Shown here one piece after another: positions 25,461-37,444 of a stretch of 37,669 nucleotides of DNA (position 1 is the stretch's first letter; each line of letters starts with the position of its first letter). The translations under genes and the position numbers were made by a program. This DNA is from Acidimicrobiaceae bacterium (lineage in GTDB: Bacteria > Actinomycetota > Acidimicrobiia > Acidimicrobiales > RAAP-2). Under the pieces are notes generated by a model. The model ran no database searches, was not told the origin of the DNA, and was given only the letters and a program-made list of their open reading frames with translations. Location of the stretch: contig PKWY01000044.1 of the NCBI GenBank assembly GCA_003132205.1, positions 74,882-112,550 on the forward strand, written 5' to 3'.

Positions 25461-26747
25461 GTGAAGACGCGAGCCGGACTCTTTCGCTACGGCCGACTCG
25501 ACGTCACGAGCGACTCGCTCACCGGGAACTATGAACTCGACGGTCGCCCCTTTCGTGAGACCGTGACGTTCGAAGGCGTAGAGTCCCTCGACACCCCTGC
25601 GGTGCGCGCGATTGCTGAACTGTGGTTCCTCGTCGCGGGGCTCTCGTACTACAAGGCCGGGGCCGCGAAGAAGGTCGACCTCGGGTCGACCCCCGTCGGG
25701 GAGCACGGGCGACGGCTCTTCAAAGCCGCACTACGGAACGGACTCGGTGAGTTCGCCTACCGCAACGAGATCTTCCTCGACGACGTCGTCATCGTCGGCG
25801 GCGGGGAAACGAGTCAGTACTCGCCGCTCGTGGACACCTCGCGGGTGCTCACGCCCTTCGGAGGAGGTATCGACTCGGTCGTGACCGTCACCCAACTGAA
25901 TCCCGACCTCGAACAGGCCCTCTTCATCGTGAGCCCCGCCAGTGGACGGTTCGAGCCGCTCGAAGCGACCGCCGCCGCCACGGGGCTGGCGATAGTTCGA
26001 GCGCGCCGCGAGCTCGACCCTCAGATTCTCAGTGGCGACGAAAGTTTCTTCAACGGCCACGTTCCCGTGACCACGATGGTGACCTTGCTCGCCGTGGTGG
26101 CGGGCGTGGCCTCGGGGCGAGGCGGGGTCGTCATGAGCAACGAGCACTCGTCGTCCGCGCCGAACATCCTCTGGTACGACCAGGAGATCAACCACCAATG
26201 GAGCAAGTCCTGGGTAGCCGAGGAGCTCATCGGCGACGCCGTACGCGAGAGGATCGGCGACGAGTTCGTGGTCGCCAGCTTCCTTCGCGACCGCAGCGAG
26301 CTCTGGGTCGCGAAGATCTTCGCCGGACAGCGAAAGTTCCACCACGTCTTTCGCAGCTGCAACCGGGCCTTCACGCAGGCGAGCGACGAGCGCGCGCGCA
26401 ACTGGTGCGGCAAGTGCGACAAGTGCCTCTTCATTGACCTGATCCTCGCGCCCTTCCTCTCGCGGGCGGCGCTGCTCGAGATATTCGCCAGCGAGCCCGT
26501 CGCCGACCCGGCGTTGCACGACCAGCTGCGCGCGCTCGTGGGCGTCGGACTCGACCACAAGCCGTTCGAGTGTGTAGGCGACCCCGACGAGAGCGCGGTC
26601 GCGCTGCAGCGCATGAGCGAACTTGAGGAATGGGCTGACGTTGCGTTCATTGGCGAGCTCGCCACCCTGGCGAGTCCCGACCGGGAATTCGACGAGCTGC
26701 TCGAACGCGAAGGACCGAGCCGTGTTCCGGCCCACTGGTTTCGCTGA
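25461..26747 (+). CDS. murL: UDP-MurNAc-L-Ala-L-Glu epimerase MurL
   Basis: 428-residue protein matching the MurL family, which in Xanthomonas epimerises the terminal L-Glu of UDP-MurNAc-L-Ala-L-Glu to D-Glu in an ATP-dependent reaction. Visible are an SGGxDS-like PP-loop PFGGGIDSVVT (132-142), SNEHSSSAPN (226-235) and a Cys cluster (C300, C316, C319, C322 in NWCGKCDKC). The start is GTG 25461 with AGGA eight bases upstream. A seven-codon reading frame (ATG 25444, stop overlapping the GTG) lies just before it. It overlaps murD2 by 26 bases; the pairing is the main support for function. Confidence 0.85.
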   Translation: MKTRAGLFRYGRLDVTSDSLTGNYELDGRPFRETVTFEGVESLDTPAVRAIAELWFLVAGLSYYKAGAAKKVDLGSTPVGEHGRRLFKAALRNGLGEFAYRNEIFLDDVVIVGGGETSQYSPLVDTSRVLTPFGGGIDSVVTVTQLNPDLEQALFIVSPASGRFEPLEATAAATGLAIVRARRELDPQILSGDESFFNGHVPVTTMVTLLAVVAGVASGRGGVVMSNEHSSSAPNILWYDQEINHQWSKSWVAEELIGDAVRERIGDEFVVASFLRDRSELWVAKIFAGQRKFHHVFRSCNRAFTQASDERARNWCGKCDKCLFIDLILAPFLSRAALLEIFASEPVADPALHDQLRALVGVGLDHKPFECVGDPDESAVALQRMSELEEWADVAFIGELATLASPDREFDELLEREGPSRVPAHWFR

Positions 26748-28044
26748 CCTCGCCGGGAAACGCGTCGGCATCTTCGGCTACGGCATCGAGGGCCGGGCGA
26801 GTGCCGAGCGACTTCGCGGCGTCGCGTCGAGTCTGGTGCTCGTGGACGACGCGCCCGGAGCCGGACCCGACGTCCTCACGACCGCCGATAGTGGCCACCA
26901 GCAGCTCCTGACCTGCGACGTGGTGCTGAAGGGCCCAGGCATCCCGCGGCGTCGCGCGGACGTGCTCGACCTCGAGGCCCACGGCGTGTCGGTGACCTCG
27001 GCGCTCAACCTCTGGCTGCACGACGTCGACCGGGACCGGGTCATCGCGATCACGGGCACGAAGGGCAAGTCCACGACGACCGCGCTCGTGACCTTCTTCC
27101 TCGAGTGCCTCGGCGAGAAGGCCCTGCGCCTCGGCAACATCGGACAGCCCCCCTACGACCTGCGCGTCGACACCTCCGAGGGCTGGCTCGTGCTCGAGGT
27201 GTCGAGCTTCCAGTGCGCCGACATCGACGTGGCGCCTCGAATCGTCCTCGTCACCTCGCTCGGCGCCGACCATCTCGATTGGCACGGCTCGCTCGAGAGT
27301 TACCGCAACGACAAACTCTCGCTCACGCGCGCGGCCGGGACGCACGCGACGTTGGTCCCCGACACCGCGATCTTCCGCGACCTCGCGGGCCAGTTGGGCG
27401 GCGAGGTCTCGTTCATCCCCACCGATAAGGGCCATCTCGCTGGTTCGCTCGGGCTCCTGGGCGCCCACAGCGATAGCAACGTGGCGCTCGCGCTCGAAGC
27501 GGTGTCGAGGGCCACGCGAACCCCCGTCAACGACGTTCGCCGCAGTGTCGTGAAACGCGCGACGTCGTTCGTGCCGCTTCGCGGTCGACTCACGTTGGTG
27601 GCGAGCGAAGAGCGCCACGGCGCCACGGTGAGCTACGTGGATGACGGCCTCGCGACATCGGCGCTTCCCACCGTCGCCGCGCTCGAGGTGTTCGCCGACG
27701 ACCCCGTCGTCCTCATCGCCGGTGGATTCGATCGGGGCGTCGACTATTCCCCGCTCGCCCTCGCGCTCGCGGCGCGCCACTCGCCCACGTACCTGCTCAC
27801 CATGGGCGACGCGGGCAGACGGATCGGGCAGGCCACAGGCGTGGCCGATCCCTTTCTCGCCCAAGAGCGAGTCGCTTCCATGGACGAGGCGGTGCGAACG
27901 GCGCGCTCCCTGCTCGAGGCGGGCGGTGTCGTGCTGCTCTCTCCCGCCGCTCCCAGTTTCGATCAGTACCGCAACTGGGAGGAACGATCAGACGACTTCA
28001 CGAACGTCGTGCTCGGCCTCACGCGGACCCACGGACCTTCCTGA
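26722..28044 (+). CDS. murD2: UDP-MurNAc-L-Ala ligase, MurD2 type
   Basis: Mur ligase of 440 residues: N-terminal Rossmann-like domain (GKRVGIFGYGIEGRASAERL, 12-31), ATP loop AITGTKGKST (109-118), central SSFQCADI and a C-terminal domain with GGFDRGVDYSPL. MurD2 adds L-Glu (instead of the D-Glu used by MurD) to UDP-MurNAc-L-Ala, after which MurL inverts it. GTKGKST rather than GTNGKTT is in line with this subgroup. The start GTG 26722 has AAGGA upstream and lies inside the murL end. A D-Glu-specific MurD is the alternative reading; the murL neighbour argues for MurD2. Confidence 0.85.
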   Translation: MFRPTGFADLAGKRVGIFGYGIEGRASAERLRGVASSLVLVDDAPGAGPDVLTTADSGHQQLLTCDVVLKGPGIPRRRADVLDLEAHGVSVTSALNLWLHDVDRDRVIAITGTKGKSTTTALVTFFLECLGEKALRLGNIGQPPYDLRVDTSEGWLVLEVSSFQCADIDVAPRIVLVTSLGADHLDWHGSLESYRNDKLSLTRAAGTHATLVPDTAIFRDLAGQLGGEVSFIPTDKGHLAGSLGLLGAHSDSNVALALEAVSRATRTPVNDVRRSVVKRATSFVPLRGRLTLVASEERHGATVSYVDDGLATSALPTVAALEVFADDPVVLIAGGFDRGVDYSPLALALAARHSPTYLLTMGDAGRRIGQATGVADPFLAQERVASMDEAVRTARSLLEAGGVVLLSPAAPSFDQYRNWEERSDDFTNVVLGLTRTHGPS

Positions 28045-28045
28045 G

Positions 28046-28059
28046 CCGCCACCTGGCGG
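28046..28059 (+). terminator. Possible terminator hairpin after murD2
   Basis: CCGCC-ACCT-GGCGG begins two bases after the murD2 stop. It has no following U-run, so it would be a weak or Rho-assisted terminator. Confidence 0.35.
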
Positions 28060-28116
28060 GTCGAATGATCACGCGCTGACGACACCACGCTCCGAACTTT
28101 CAACAGGACAGGGAAA

Positions 28117-28192
<76 letters not shown>

Positions 28193-28244
28193 GCGGATAG
28201 AAAGACTACCCGATGAAACGAGAATCAGGCTATCGGCCGTGGGC

Positions 28245-29333
28245 CTAAAGCTCCATGAGCGACAGCATGAGGTCGTTCAGAAGCAGGGTTTCGTCGATAT
28301 TCGAAGAAAGCCGCTGGTTCGTCTTCACGATCACGTCGATGGCCTGGAGCGAGGCCCCGACCCGGTACTCGCTTCTCGAATCGCCCTGGTTGAGGCCATC
28401 GAGGCCCTGCGCCAGGCGCTCGCGGTACACGTTGGTGAGAGCGGTCAACCCGAAGCGAAGCTCGTCGATGCGAAAGCGGCGCTGCTCGCGCTTGAACTGC
28501 GCCTCGAGGTCCTTGCGGTTCGAGAGCGATCGCTGGCCCATTTCTCGCGCGTCCTGGATGCGGTGTTCGAGCTCCTCTTCCTGCAGCAGTTGCAGCGGCG
28601 CGATCGCGCGGTCGAGCGCGGCGGATATCTCCCCCGCCAACGCCGCCGAGGCGGCGGGCGTCCCGGTCAAACGCTCGGGCACCGTGCGCCACGTGGAGAT
28701 CCTCTCGCCGAGCGCGGCGTCACGCACGAGCACCCGGGCCCTTCGCAGGTTGCCGCTCGCCGCGATGGCGGCCATGCGGGCCGATTCGACATCGGCCCCT
28801 TCCCTGGTGAGAATCGACTCGAGGTCGTCCTCGCTCAGGCCCTTCAGCCTCACCTCCACGCAGCGCGACTCGATCGTCTCGAGCGCATCGGGAACCTCTT
28901 CGGCGCTGAGGAGGAAGATCGTCCGCGTCGGCGGCTCCTCGAGCGACTTCAACAGGGCCGGCGCCGAGGGTGACGCCCCGGTCGTCGTCAGATCAACTTC
29001 TTCAATGACGATGATCTGATAGCCGGCGCCCAGGGGCCGGCGCCGGCTCACGCGGTCCGCCTCGCGAAGGTCATCCACTCGCCACGACACGCCCGCGCGT
29101 TCGGCGAAGTAGACGTCGGGGTCCTTCTCCTCGAGGACCAGACGGCAGGCCTCGCAGCAGCCGCAGCCGCGTTCGGGACACTGGAGCGCCGCGGCGAACG
29201 CGAGCACCGCGTCACGCAGGCTCGAGCCCACCGGTCCGGTGAAGAGGTAGGCGTGCACGGGGTTTTGAACGTGCTGGCGCATGGACGCGGCGGCCCGGTC
29301 CTGCCCGACGAGGGTATCGAAGACGTCAGCCAT
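28245..29333 (-). CDS. holB: DNA polymerase III subunit delta'
   Basis: Clamp-loader subunit, 362 residues. AAA+ fold starting FDTLVGQDRAAASMRQH; the P-loop is degenerate (TGPVGSSL, no GKT), as expected for delta', which does not hydrolyse ATP. Zinc cysteines are in CPERGCGCCEAC, and the SRC motif in IESRCVEV is the arginine-finger position. ATG 29333 overlaps the tmk end by eight bases. It is the third gene of topA-tmk-holB. Confidence 0.93.
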   Translation of the reverse strand: MADVFDTLVGQDRAAASMRQHVQNPVHAYLFTGPVGSSLRDAVLAFAAALQCPERGCGCCEACRLVLEEKDPDVYFAERAGVSWRVDDLREADRVSRRRPLGAGYQIIVIEEVDLTTTGASPSAPALLKSLEEPPTRTIFLLSAEEVPDALETIESRCVEVRLKGLSEDDLESILTREGADVESARMAAIAASGNLRRARVLVRDAALGERISTWRTVPERLTGTPAASAALAGEISAALDRAIAPLQLLQEEELEHRIQDAREMGQRSLSNRKDLEAQFKREQRRFRIDELRFGLTALTNVYRERLAQGLDGLNQGDSRSEYRVGASLQAIDVIVKTNQRLSSNIDETLLLNDLMLSLMEL

Positions 29334-29937
29334 GCGACCAGTCGAGGGTGGCGAGCCGCTCGTCGATCACCCGGGCGACGTCCTCTTCGGAACCAGACCC
29401 GTCAACGACGAACCAGACGTCCGCGAACTCCCGCGCGAGCTCGAGGTAGCCCTCGCGCACGCGGGCGTGGAAGTCAAGGTCGGCCGATTCGAACCGGTCC
29501 TTCGCGTCGCGCGCGCGTCGCTCGTTCGCGACGTCGAGCTCGATATCGATGAGAATCGTGAGGTCGGGCAGGCACGTGCCGATCGCGAGGTCCGTCGCGG
29601 CCTTCAGTTCCGCGAGGTCCAGGCCACGTCCGTGGCCCTGGTACGCCAGCGTCGACGCGAAGTAGCGGTCGATCACGACGTCGCGGCCTTGGCGCAGGGC
29701 CGGTTCGATGACGGTGTGCACGTGATGCGAACGGTCCGAGAGCAACAGCAGAACCTCCGTCTCGGGACTCATGGGCGTCGACGCGTCCAGTATCCACCTG
29801 CGAAGATCGACGCCGAGCGGCGTGTCGCCCGGTTCGAAGGCGAAGTGCGCGTCGTGCAGTTCGGCGACCCGGCGGGCCTGCGTGCTCTTGCCGCTCGCGT
29901 CGATACCTTCGAAGGCGAGGAAGAGTCCTCGTCCCAT
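29326..29937 (-). CDS. tmk: Thymidylate kinase
   Basis: Phosphorylates dTMP to dTDP. 203 residues with P-loop FEGIDASGKST (8-18) and the DR(Y/H) motif DRYFASTLAYQG. The ATG at 29937 follows the topA stop directly (TAAATG), so coupling is likely. Confidence 0.96.
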   Translation of the reverse strand: MGRGLFLAFEGIDASGKSTQARRVAELHDAHFAFEPGDTPLGVDLRRWILDASTPMSPETEVLLLLSDRSHHVHTVIEPALRQGRDVVIDRYFASTLAYQGHGRGLDLAELKAATDLAIGTCLPDLTILIDIELDVANERRARDAKDRFESADLDFHARVREGYLELAREFADVWFVVDGSGSEEDVARVIDERLATLDWSHG

Positions 29938-32691
<2,754 letters not shown>

Positions 32692-32854
32692 GCTCACCAC
32701 CTCTCACTAAATATCGTGACGACCCATAACGGTCGCCTCTTTTGCTCTACAAGATAGACAGGTCTCGAACCCTACTCAGGCCATGTCCAAGAATGAAGCG
32801 TCCGCAAAGGAGCGAATCGCTAGTCCATCACTGATAAATCGGGCCTCACGAAAA

Positions 32855-35224
32855 CTACTCGCCGCCTTGCGGGGAGGCGACGATTTCGTACTGGGGGTTG
32901 AGAATCACCGCTTCGCGTCGAAGTGACGTGACCGTGCCCTTCACGAGGAGCCTCGTGCCGCGCTCGATGCCCGGCACGCTCGACCGTCCCTGGAAGACGA
33001 GGGTCACCGACCCGGTGTTGTCCGCGATCACGCAGCGCAGTTCGTGGAGGCCGCGCTCCTTCGTGATGGTCATGGCGCGCACGCGTCCCGCGATCTCGGC
33101 GAAGCTGCGCTCCTGCAGCCCGCCGATCGGCGACGCGTCGCCCGAGCGCTGGGCGAGCTTCACGTCGGCTTCGAGGTGCGCGTCCTCGCGCACGCCCCCG
33201 CGGGCCACCTGGTCGCTGAGCGGCGCCTCGATCACGGCACCCTTCTCGAGCTTCGTCCGTCCCGAGCGATAGGGGATGATCGTCGCCGCCGTGCGCGGCA
33301 CGTGCATGACCGCGCCCGCCATCGAGTCGGCCGTGCGGTCGTGCAGGAGTCGTTGCAAGCGCGAAATGAAGCCCTTGCGCGGAAGGATGACCATGCAGAA
33401 CACGTCGGGGTCGCGCACGACGTCGGCGACGAGCTCAAGCGCCGCGCGGTCGAGGCGACGGTCCTCGCATTCGACGATCTCGAGGCTGATGCCCGCCGAC
33501 GCGGTGTTCGGCGCGCCCCAACGATCCTCGAGCCGCTTGGTGACCATCGGGTCGATGTCGAAATGGACCGCGCGGATCGAATAGGCGTTCAGCGTGTTGC
33601 AATACTGCAAGGCGCGCTCGGTCGCGAGGTCGTAGTAGTCGACGAACACGATCGCTCGGTTCATCCGGATGTTCATCTTCTCGCTGGTGGCGGTCGCTTC
33701 GAAGGCCGAGACCTCGCGCTCGTACTGCTTGTTGAAGCGGATGAGCCCGTAGTACATCATCGGGCCGACCACGACGATGATCCACGCGCCCTCGGTGAAC
33801 TTGGCGAAGATGAACACCAACACCACGATCAAGGTCACCGTGGCCGAGAGGGCGTTGGCGGCCACTCCGAAACGCCACTTGCCGGTCTTCTCTCGCAGGT
33901 GTCGTGCCACCATTCCCGCGCCGGCCATGGTGAAACCGGTGAAGACGCCGATGGCGTAGAGGGCGACCAGCGCGTTGACCTTGGCATCAAAGACGATGAT
34001 CAACGTGAGCGAGACCGCGCCGAGCACGATGATGCCGTTCGAGAAGGCGAGCCGGTGCCCGCGCTTGGTCAACTGGGTAGGCAGGTACCGGTCGGTGGCC
34101 ACGTAGTTCGCGAGGAACGGGAAGCCGTTGAACGAGGTGTTCCCGCCCGTGTAGAGGATCATGATCGTCGCCAACAGCACCGTGTAATAAATAGCGTGGC
34201 CGAACGCGCTCGCTCCGAAGACGACGTCCACTTCCTGACCCAGGACGGTGGGGTACCCCGCGGCGTAAGGGATGGCGTGGGTCCACGCCGCGAGCAGCGT
34301 CACGCCGAGCAGCAGGAAGCCAAGGATGCACGCCATGGTCACGAGCGTCTTACGGGCGTTGCGCGATTCGGGGCGGCGGAAGCTGGCCACGCCGTTGGAG
34401 ATCGCCTCGAGGCCGGTGAGCGACGAGCCGCCGTTGGCGTACGCGCGCAGCAAGCTCACGAAGGCGAGGCCCATCAGGATACCGGTGCCCTTGTGACCGA
34501 GGGCGCCGCCGACCAGCGCCTTCTGCAGGGGCAGGTGCACCTTGTGCAGCGTGCCGGCGAATTTCTTGTAGAAGCCCATGATGATGGTGGCCGACAACAT
34601 GAGGACGTAGAAATACGTCGGGAAGGCGAAGTAGCTGCCCGCTTCGCGGAGGCCGCGCAGGTTCCCGTAGATCAGGATCAGCACGACGAAGATCGTGATG
34701 TAGAGGTCGAACTTGCCCAGGCTGGGCACCATCGTCACGAGCGCGGCCGAGCCCGCCGAGACCTGCACGGCGACGGTGACCGTGTAATCGATCAACAACG
34801 CCACCGCCGCGATCTGCGCCACCCTCGGACCGAAGTTGTCGCGGGCCACCACGTACGATCCGCCCGCGGTGGTGTAGTACTTGATGACGTCCATGTACGA
34901 GATGGTCACGAAGAGCAGCACGCCGATGATGACGAACATGATCGGCACCACGAGAGAGAAGGCCGCCAGGCCGATGTACGGCGTCATCTGCGTCAGGATC
35001 TCCTCGGTCCCGTACGCCGACGAGGAGATGCAGTCCGGTGCGAGCACGCCCAAGGCCACGATCCGGTTCAGCCGTTCCCCGCTCAACTGCTCAGTGACGT
35101 AGGGCTTACCGAGCAGGATCCGCTTGATCCGGTAACCCAGGGTTTCGGGATACACGGAGGCGATATTTGCGTGTGACGTCAGTACCGGACTGCTCTTTGC
35201 TATCTGCTTATCGGCTTCTGACAC
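32855..35224 (-). CDS. APC-family permease fused to an OB-fold domain
   Basis: 789 residues. Residues about 50-500 are an amino acid-polyamine-organocation transporter with about 12 membrane helices (GYRIKRILLGKP start, DCISSSAYGTEEILTQM, GGSSLTGLEAISNGVA, YTGGNTSFNGFPFLANY). A cytoplasmic region (about 510-700) of universal-stress-like character follows. The last about 80 residues form an OB-fold-like domain (AGRVRAMTITKE, LRCVIADNTGSVTLVFQGR, LLVKGTVTSLRREAVILNPQYEI). In many Actinobacteria the permease and OB-fold protein are separate genes near the TrkA pair; here they are one frame. The start GTG 35224 has AAGG upstream. It is divergent from trkA, and the substrate could be K+ or amino acids. 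Confidence 0.88.
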   Translation of the reverse strand: MSEADKQIAKSSPVLTSHANIASVYPETLGYRIKRILLGKPYVTEQLSGERLNRIVALGVLAPDCISSSAYGTEEILTQMTPYIGLAAFSLVVPIMFVIIGVLLFVTISYMDVIKYYTTAGGSYVVARDNFGPRVAQIAAVALLIDYTVTVAVQVSAGSAALVTMVPSLGKFDLYITIFVVLILIYGNLRGLREAGSYFAFPTYFYVLMLSATIIMGFYKKFAGTLHKVHLPLQKALVGGALGHKGTGILMGLAFVSLLRAYANGGSSLTGLEAISNGVASFRRPESRNARKTLVTMACILGFLLLGVTLLAAWTHAIPYAAGYPTVLGQEVDVVFGASAFGHAIYYTVLLATIMILYTGGNTSFNGFPFLANYVATDRYLPTQLTKRGHRLAFSNGIIVLGAVSLTLIIVFDAKVNALVALYAIGVFTGFTMAGAGMVARHLREKTGKWRFGVAANALSATVTLIVVLVFIFAKFTEGAWIIVVVGPMMYYGLIRFNKQYEREVSAFEATATSEKMNIRMNRAIVFVDYYDLATERALQYCNTLNAYSIRAVHFDIDPMVTKRLEDRWGAPNTASAGISLEIVECEDRRLDRAALELVADVVRDPDVFCMVILPRKGFISRLQRLLHDRTADSMAGAVMHVPRTAATIIPYRSGRTKLEKGAVIEAPLSDQVARGGVREDAHLEADVKLAQRSGDASPIGGLQERSFAEIAGRVRAMTITKERGLHELRCVIADNTGSVTLVFQGRSSVPGIERGTRLLVKGTVTSLRREAVILNPQYEIVASPQGGE

Positions 35225-35267
35225 GAGTTTTACCTTAAGCGACCACTAGGCCCCGACGCCAAGACAG

Positions 35268-35297
35268 TTGCACCTTTCCTTGGAAATGTGCTCTGAT
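35268..35297 (+). promoter_or_regulatory. Probable promoter of the TrkA pair
   Basis: TTGCAC (35268-35273), 18-base spacer, TCTGAT (35292-35297), then six bases to GTG 35304. This would be a leaderless transcript and supports GTG 35304 as the start. Confidence 0.45.
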
Positions 35298-35303
35298 GAC
35301 GGG

Positions 35304-35957
35304 GTGCATATCGTTGTGGTCGGCTGCGGCCGCGTGGGGTCCGGGCTGGCCATGCAACTCTCGGACGAAGGCCACTCTGTCGTAATTATCGACAAGAACC
35401 GCGATTCCTTCCGCCGCCTCGTCCGTTTCAACGGTCAGACGCTGCTCGGTTCAGGCTTCGACCGCGACATGCTCGCGAAGGCGGAAACGTCCCAGGCGGA
35501 CGCGTTGGCTGCGGTCACGAGGGGTGACAATACCAACATCCTCTGCGCGCGCATCGCGCGCGACAACTACGGCGTGAAGAACGTGGTGGCCCGCATCTAC
35601 GACCCGAAACGGGCCGACATCTACATGAAACTGGGGATTCCAACGGTGGCGACGTCACTTTGGACGACCCAGCAGGTGAAGCGCTGGATAACCCCCTCCG
35701 ACGAGTCCATCGAATGGACCGACAGCGCGGGAACACTGCACCTCGTCGAGCGGATCCTGCCCGACGAACTCGCGGGCAGGAAGGTCCACGAATTCAACCT
35801 CGGCGACAGCGTTCGCGTCGTCGGGCTCATCCGCGGAGGCGTCGGACGTGTCCACATCGGTGATCTCTTCGCCCAGGAGGATGACATCCTCGAATTCCTC
35901 GTGACCGCCCAGGGGCTCGAGGATCTGAAGGCCATGCTCGAAGCCGGTTTGGTATGA
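35304..35957 (+). CDS. TrkA-family potassium channel regulator, first copy
   Basis: 217 residues: N-terminal Rossmann (RCK_N) domain beginning HIVVVGCGRVGSGLAMQLSDEG with an acidic nucleotide-ribose ligand in VVIIDKN, then RCK_C (about 130-215). It gates K+ transport in response to NAD(H) or nucleotides. GTG 35304 puts the Rossmann strand at the N-terminus as in the family; ATG 35286 and TTG 35268 are in-frame alternatives. It is paired with a second TrkA by an ATGA overlap and divergent from the permease, the actinobacterial CeoB/CeoC layout. Confidence 0.9.
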   Translation: MHIVVVGCGRVGSGLAMQLSDEGHSVVIIDKNRDSFRRLVRFNGQTLLGSGFDRDMLAKAETSQADALAAVTRGDNTNILCARIARDNYGVKNVVARIYDPKRADIYMKLGIPTVATSLWTTQQVKRWITPSDESIEWTDSAGTLHLVERILPDELAGRKVHEFNLGDSVRVVGLIRGGVGRVHIGDLFAQEDDILEFLVTAQGLEDLKAMLEAGLV

Positions 35958-36622
35958 GAGTCGTCATCGCCGGTGGCGGATCAGTGGGTACGGCGATCGC
36001 CCTTGACCTCATCGACCGCCATCATGATGTGGTCGTGCTCGAGCACGTCACCGAAACCGCCGAGAAGCTGAAGTCCCTCCTGCCGGGCGTTCACGTCATG
36101 ACCGCCGACGCCTGCGAGTACGCGAACCTCTCGGCGGCCGACCTGCGAAGCGCCGACGTCGTGATAGCGGCGACGGGTGACGACGAGGACAACCTCGTCG
36201 TGAGCTGGCTCTCCAAGCAGGAGTTCGGCGTTCCCCGCGTCATCGCGCGCATCAACAACTCGCGCAACGAGTGGCTCTTCAACGAGACCTGGGGCGTCGA
36301 CGTGTCGGTGTCAACGCCGGCCCTGATCACCTCGCTCGTCGACGAGGCCGTTGAAGTCGGATCGATCATCAACCTGATGGACCTCGCGGGCGGCAAGATG
36401 TGCCTTATCGAGGTCACGCTGGCCGCGAGCGCCCCGGCGGTGGTCCAAGGGCTCACGCTTGACGAGTTACGACTTCCTGACACGACGCGCGTGGTCGCCG
36501 TCGTTCGCAGCGATCAGCCGATGGTCCCGCTTCCCACGATGCGGTTCATCGAGCACGATCACGTGATCTTGATCGCTCGTGAGGACTCGAAGCAAGAGTG
36601 CTCTTCCGCATTCATCAGCTAG
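35954..36622 (+). CDS. TrkA-family potassium channel regulator, second copy
   Basis: 222 residues with Rossmann motif RVVIAGGGSVGTAIALDL, DDEDNLVVS and an RCK_C region. The start ATG 35954 overlaps the first TrkA stop (ATGA). The two proteins probably form a hetero-oligomer regulating one transporter, likely the divergent APC permease; this is inferred from position. Confidence 0.92.
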   Translation: MRVVIAGGGSVGTAIALDLIDRHHDVVVLEHVTETAEKLKSLLPGVHVMTADACEYANLSAADLRSADVVIAATGDDEDNLVVSWLSKQEFGVPRVIARINNSRNEWLFNETWGVDVSVSTPALITSLVDEAVEVGSIINLMDLAGGKMCLIEVTLAASAPAVVQGLTLDELRLPDTTRVVAVVRSDQPMVPLPTMRFIEHDHVILIAREDSKQECSSAFIS

Positions 36623-36664
36623 TTAGTTTTCCCACTTCTTAGGTCTTTCACAACTTGAGCGACC

Positions 36665-36670
36665 TAGCAT
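36665..36670 (+). promoter_or_regulatory. -10 box of the HAD hydrolase gene
   Basis: TAGCAT, six bases, then the ATG at 36677, matching the leaderless layout seen elsewhere in the window. An AGG within those six bases is too close to act as a Shine-Dalgarno. Confidence 0.45.
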
Positions 36671-36676
36671 TGAAGG

Positions 36677-37444
36677 ATGCGCGCCGCATTCTTTGACCTC
36701 GATAAGACCGTTATTGCCAAGTCTTCTCTCGTCGCGTTCGGTCCCGAGTTCAACGCGCGCGGGCTCCTTCGCCGCAGGACCCTCATCTGGGGGGTGCTGA
36801 GCCAGATGCTCTTCATGCGCTTCGGCGCCGACGACGACAAACTCACGCAGATTCGTGAATCCGTGCTCAAGGTGACGAAGGGTTGGGACCACGACGAGGT
36901 AAGGCTCCTCGTCGCCGAGACCATCAACGACGTCATAGAGCCGCTGATCTACGCCGAAGCTCTGGAGCTCATCGACCACCATCTGGGCGAAGGCGACGAG
37001 GTGTGGCTGGTGAGCATGTCGCCCTCGGAGATCGTCGAGCCCTTCGCCGAGCTCCTAGGCATCACGGGCGCGATCTCGTCGCGCGCCAAGATCGACGAGA
37101 ACGGGAAGTTCACCGGGGAGATGGAGTTCTTCGCCCAGGGCGAGAACAAGGCCGTCGCCATGCGAGAGCTCGCCGCCGAGCGCGGCATCGACCTCGAGTC
37201 GTCGTTCGCGTACTCGGACTCGGAAACGGACATCCCGATGCTCCAGGCGGTGGGCCACGCGTTCGCGGTGAACCCCGACCGTGCGCTCGCGAAGATGGCC
37301 CACGATAGTCAGTGGGCGATCCTCAGCTTCTCGCACCCCGTGCGCGCGCACGACCGCTCGAGGTCGCACACGCCGTTCTTCATCAGCGCGTTAGTGATCG
37401 GAGCCGTGGCCGTCCTCGGACGCTCAAGGCTCCGGAGGGCTTAG
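36677..37444 (+). CDS. HAD-IB family phosphatase with C-terminal membrane helix
   Basis: 255 residues of the HAD subfamily IB (SerB-like). The nucleophile motif is FFDLDKTVI (D7, D9), motif [10 protein letters not shown], motif III lysine in GENKAVAM, and motif [13 protein letters not shown] hydrophobic segment near the end ([15 protein letters not shown]) suggests membrane attachment. The substrate is unknown; phosphoserine or a lipid/nucleotide monophosphate are options. Its stop shares TTAG with the convergent sigma factor stop. Confidence 0.88.
   Translation: MRAAFFDLDKTVIAKSSLVAFGPEFNARGLLRRRTLIWGVLSQMLFMRFGADDDKLTQIRESVLKVTKGWDHDEVRLLVAETINDVIEPLIYAEALELIDHHLGEGDEVWLVSMSPSEIVEPFAELLGITGAISSRAKIDENGKFTGEMEFFAQGENKAVAMRELAAERGIDLESSFAYSDSETDIPMLQAVGHAFAVNPDRALAKMAHDSQWAILSFSHPVRAHDRSRSHTPFFISALVIGAVAVLGRSRLRRA

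Noticed and set aside
33044..35176. 710-codon open frame antisense to the APC permease
   Set aside because: Same GC-driven artefact: His/Arg/Asp-rich translation with no family features, opposite a clear transporter.
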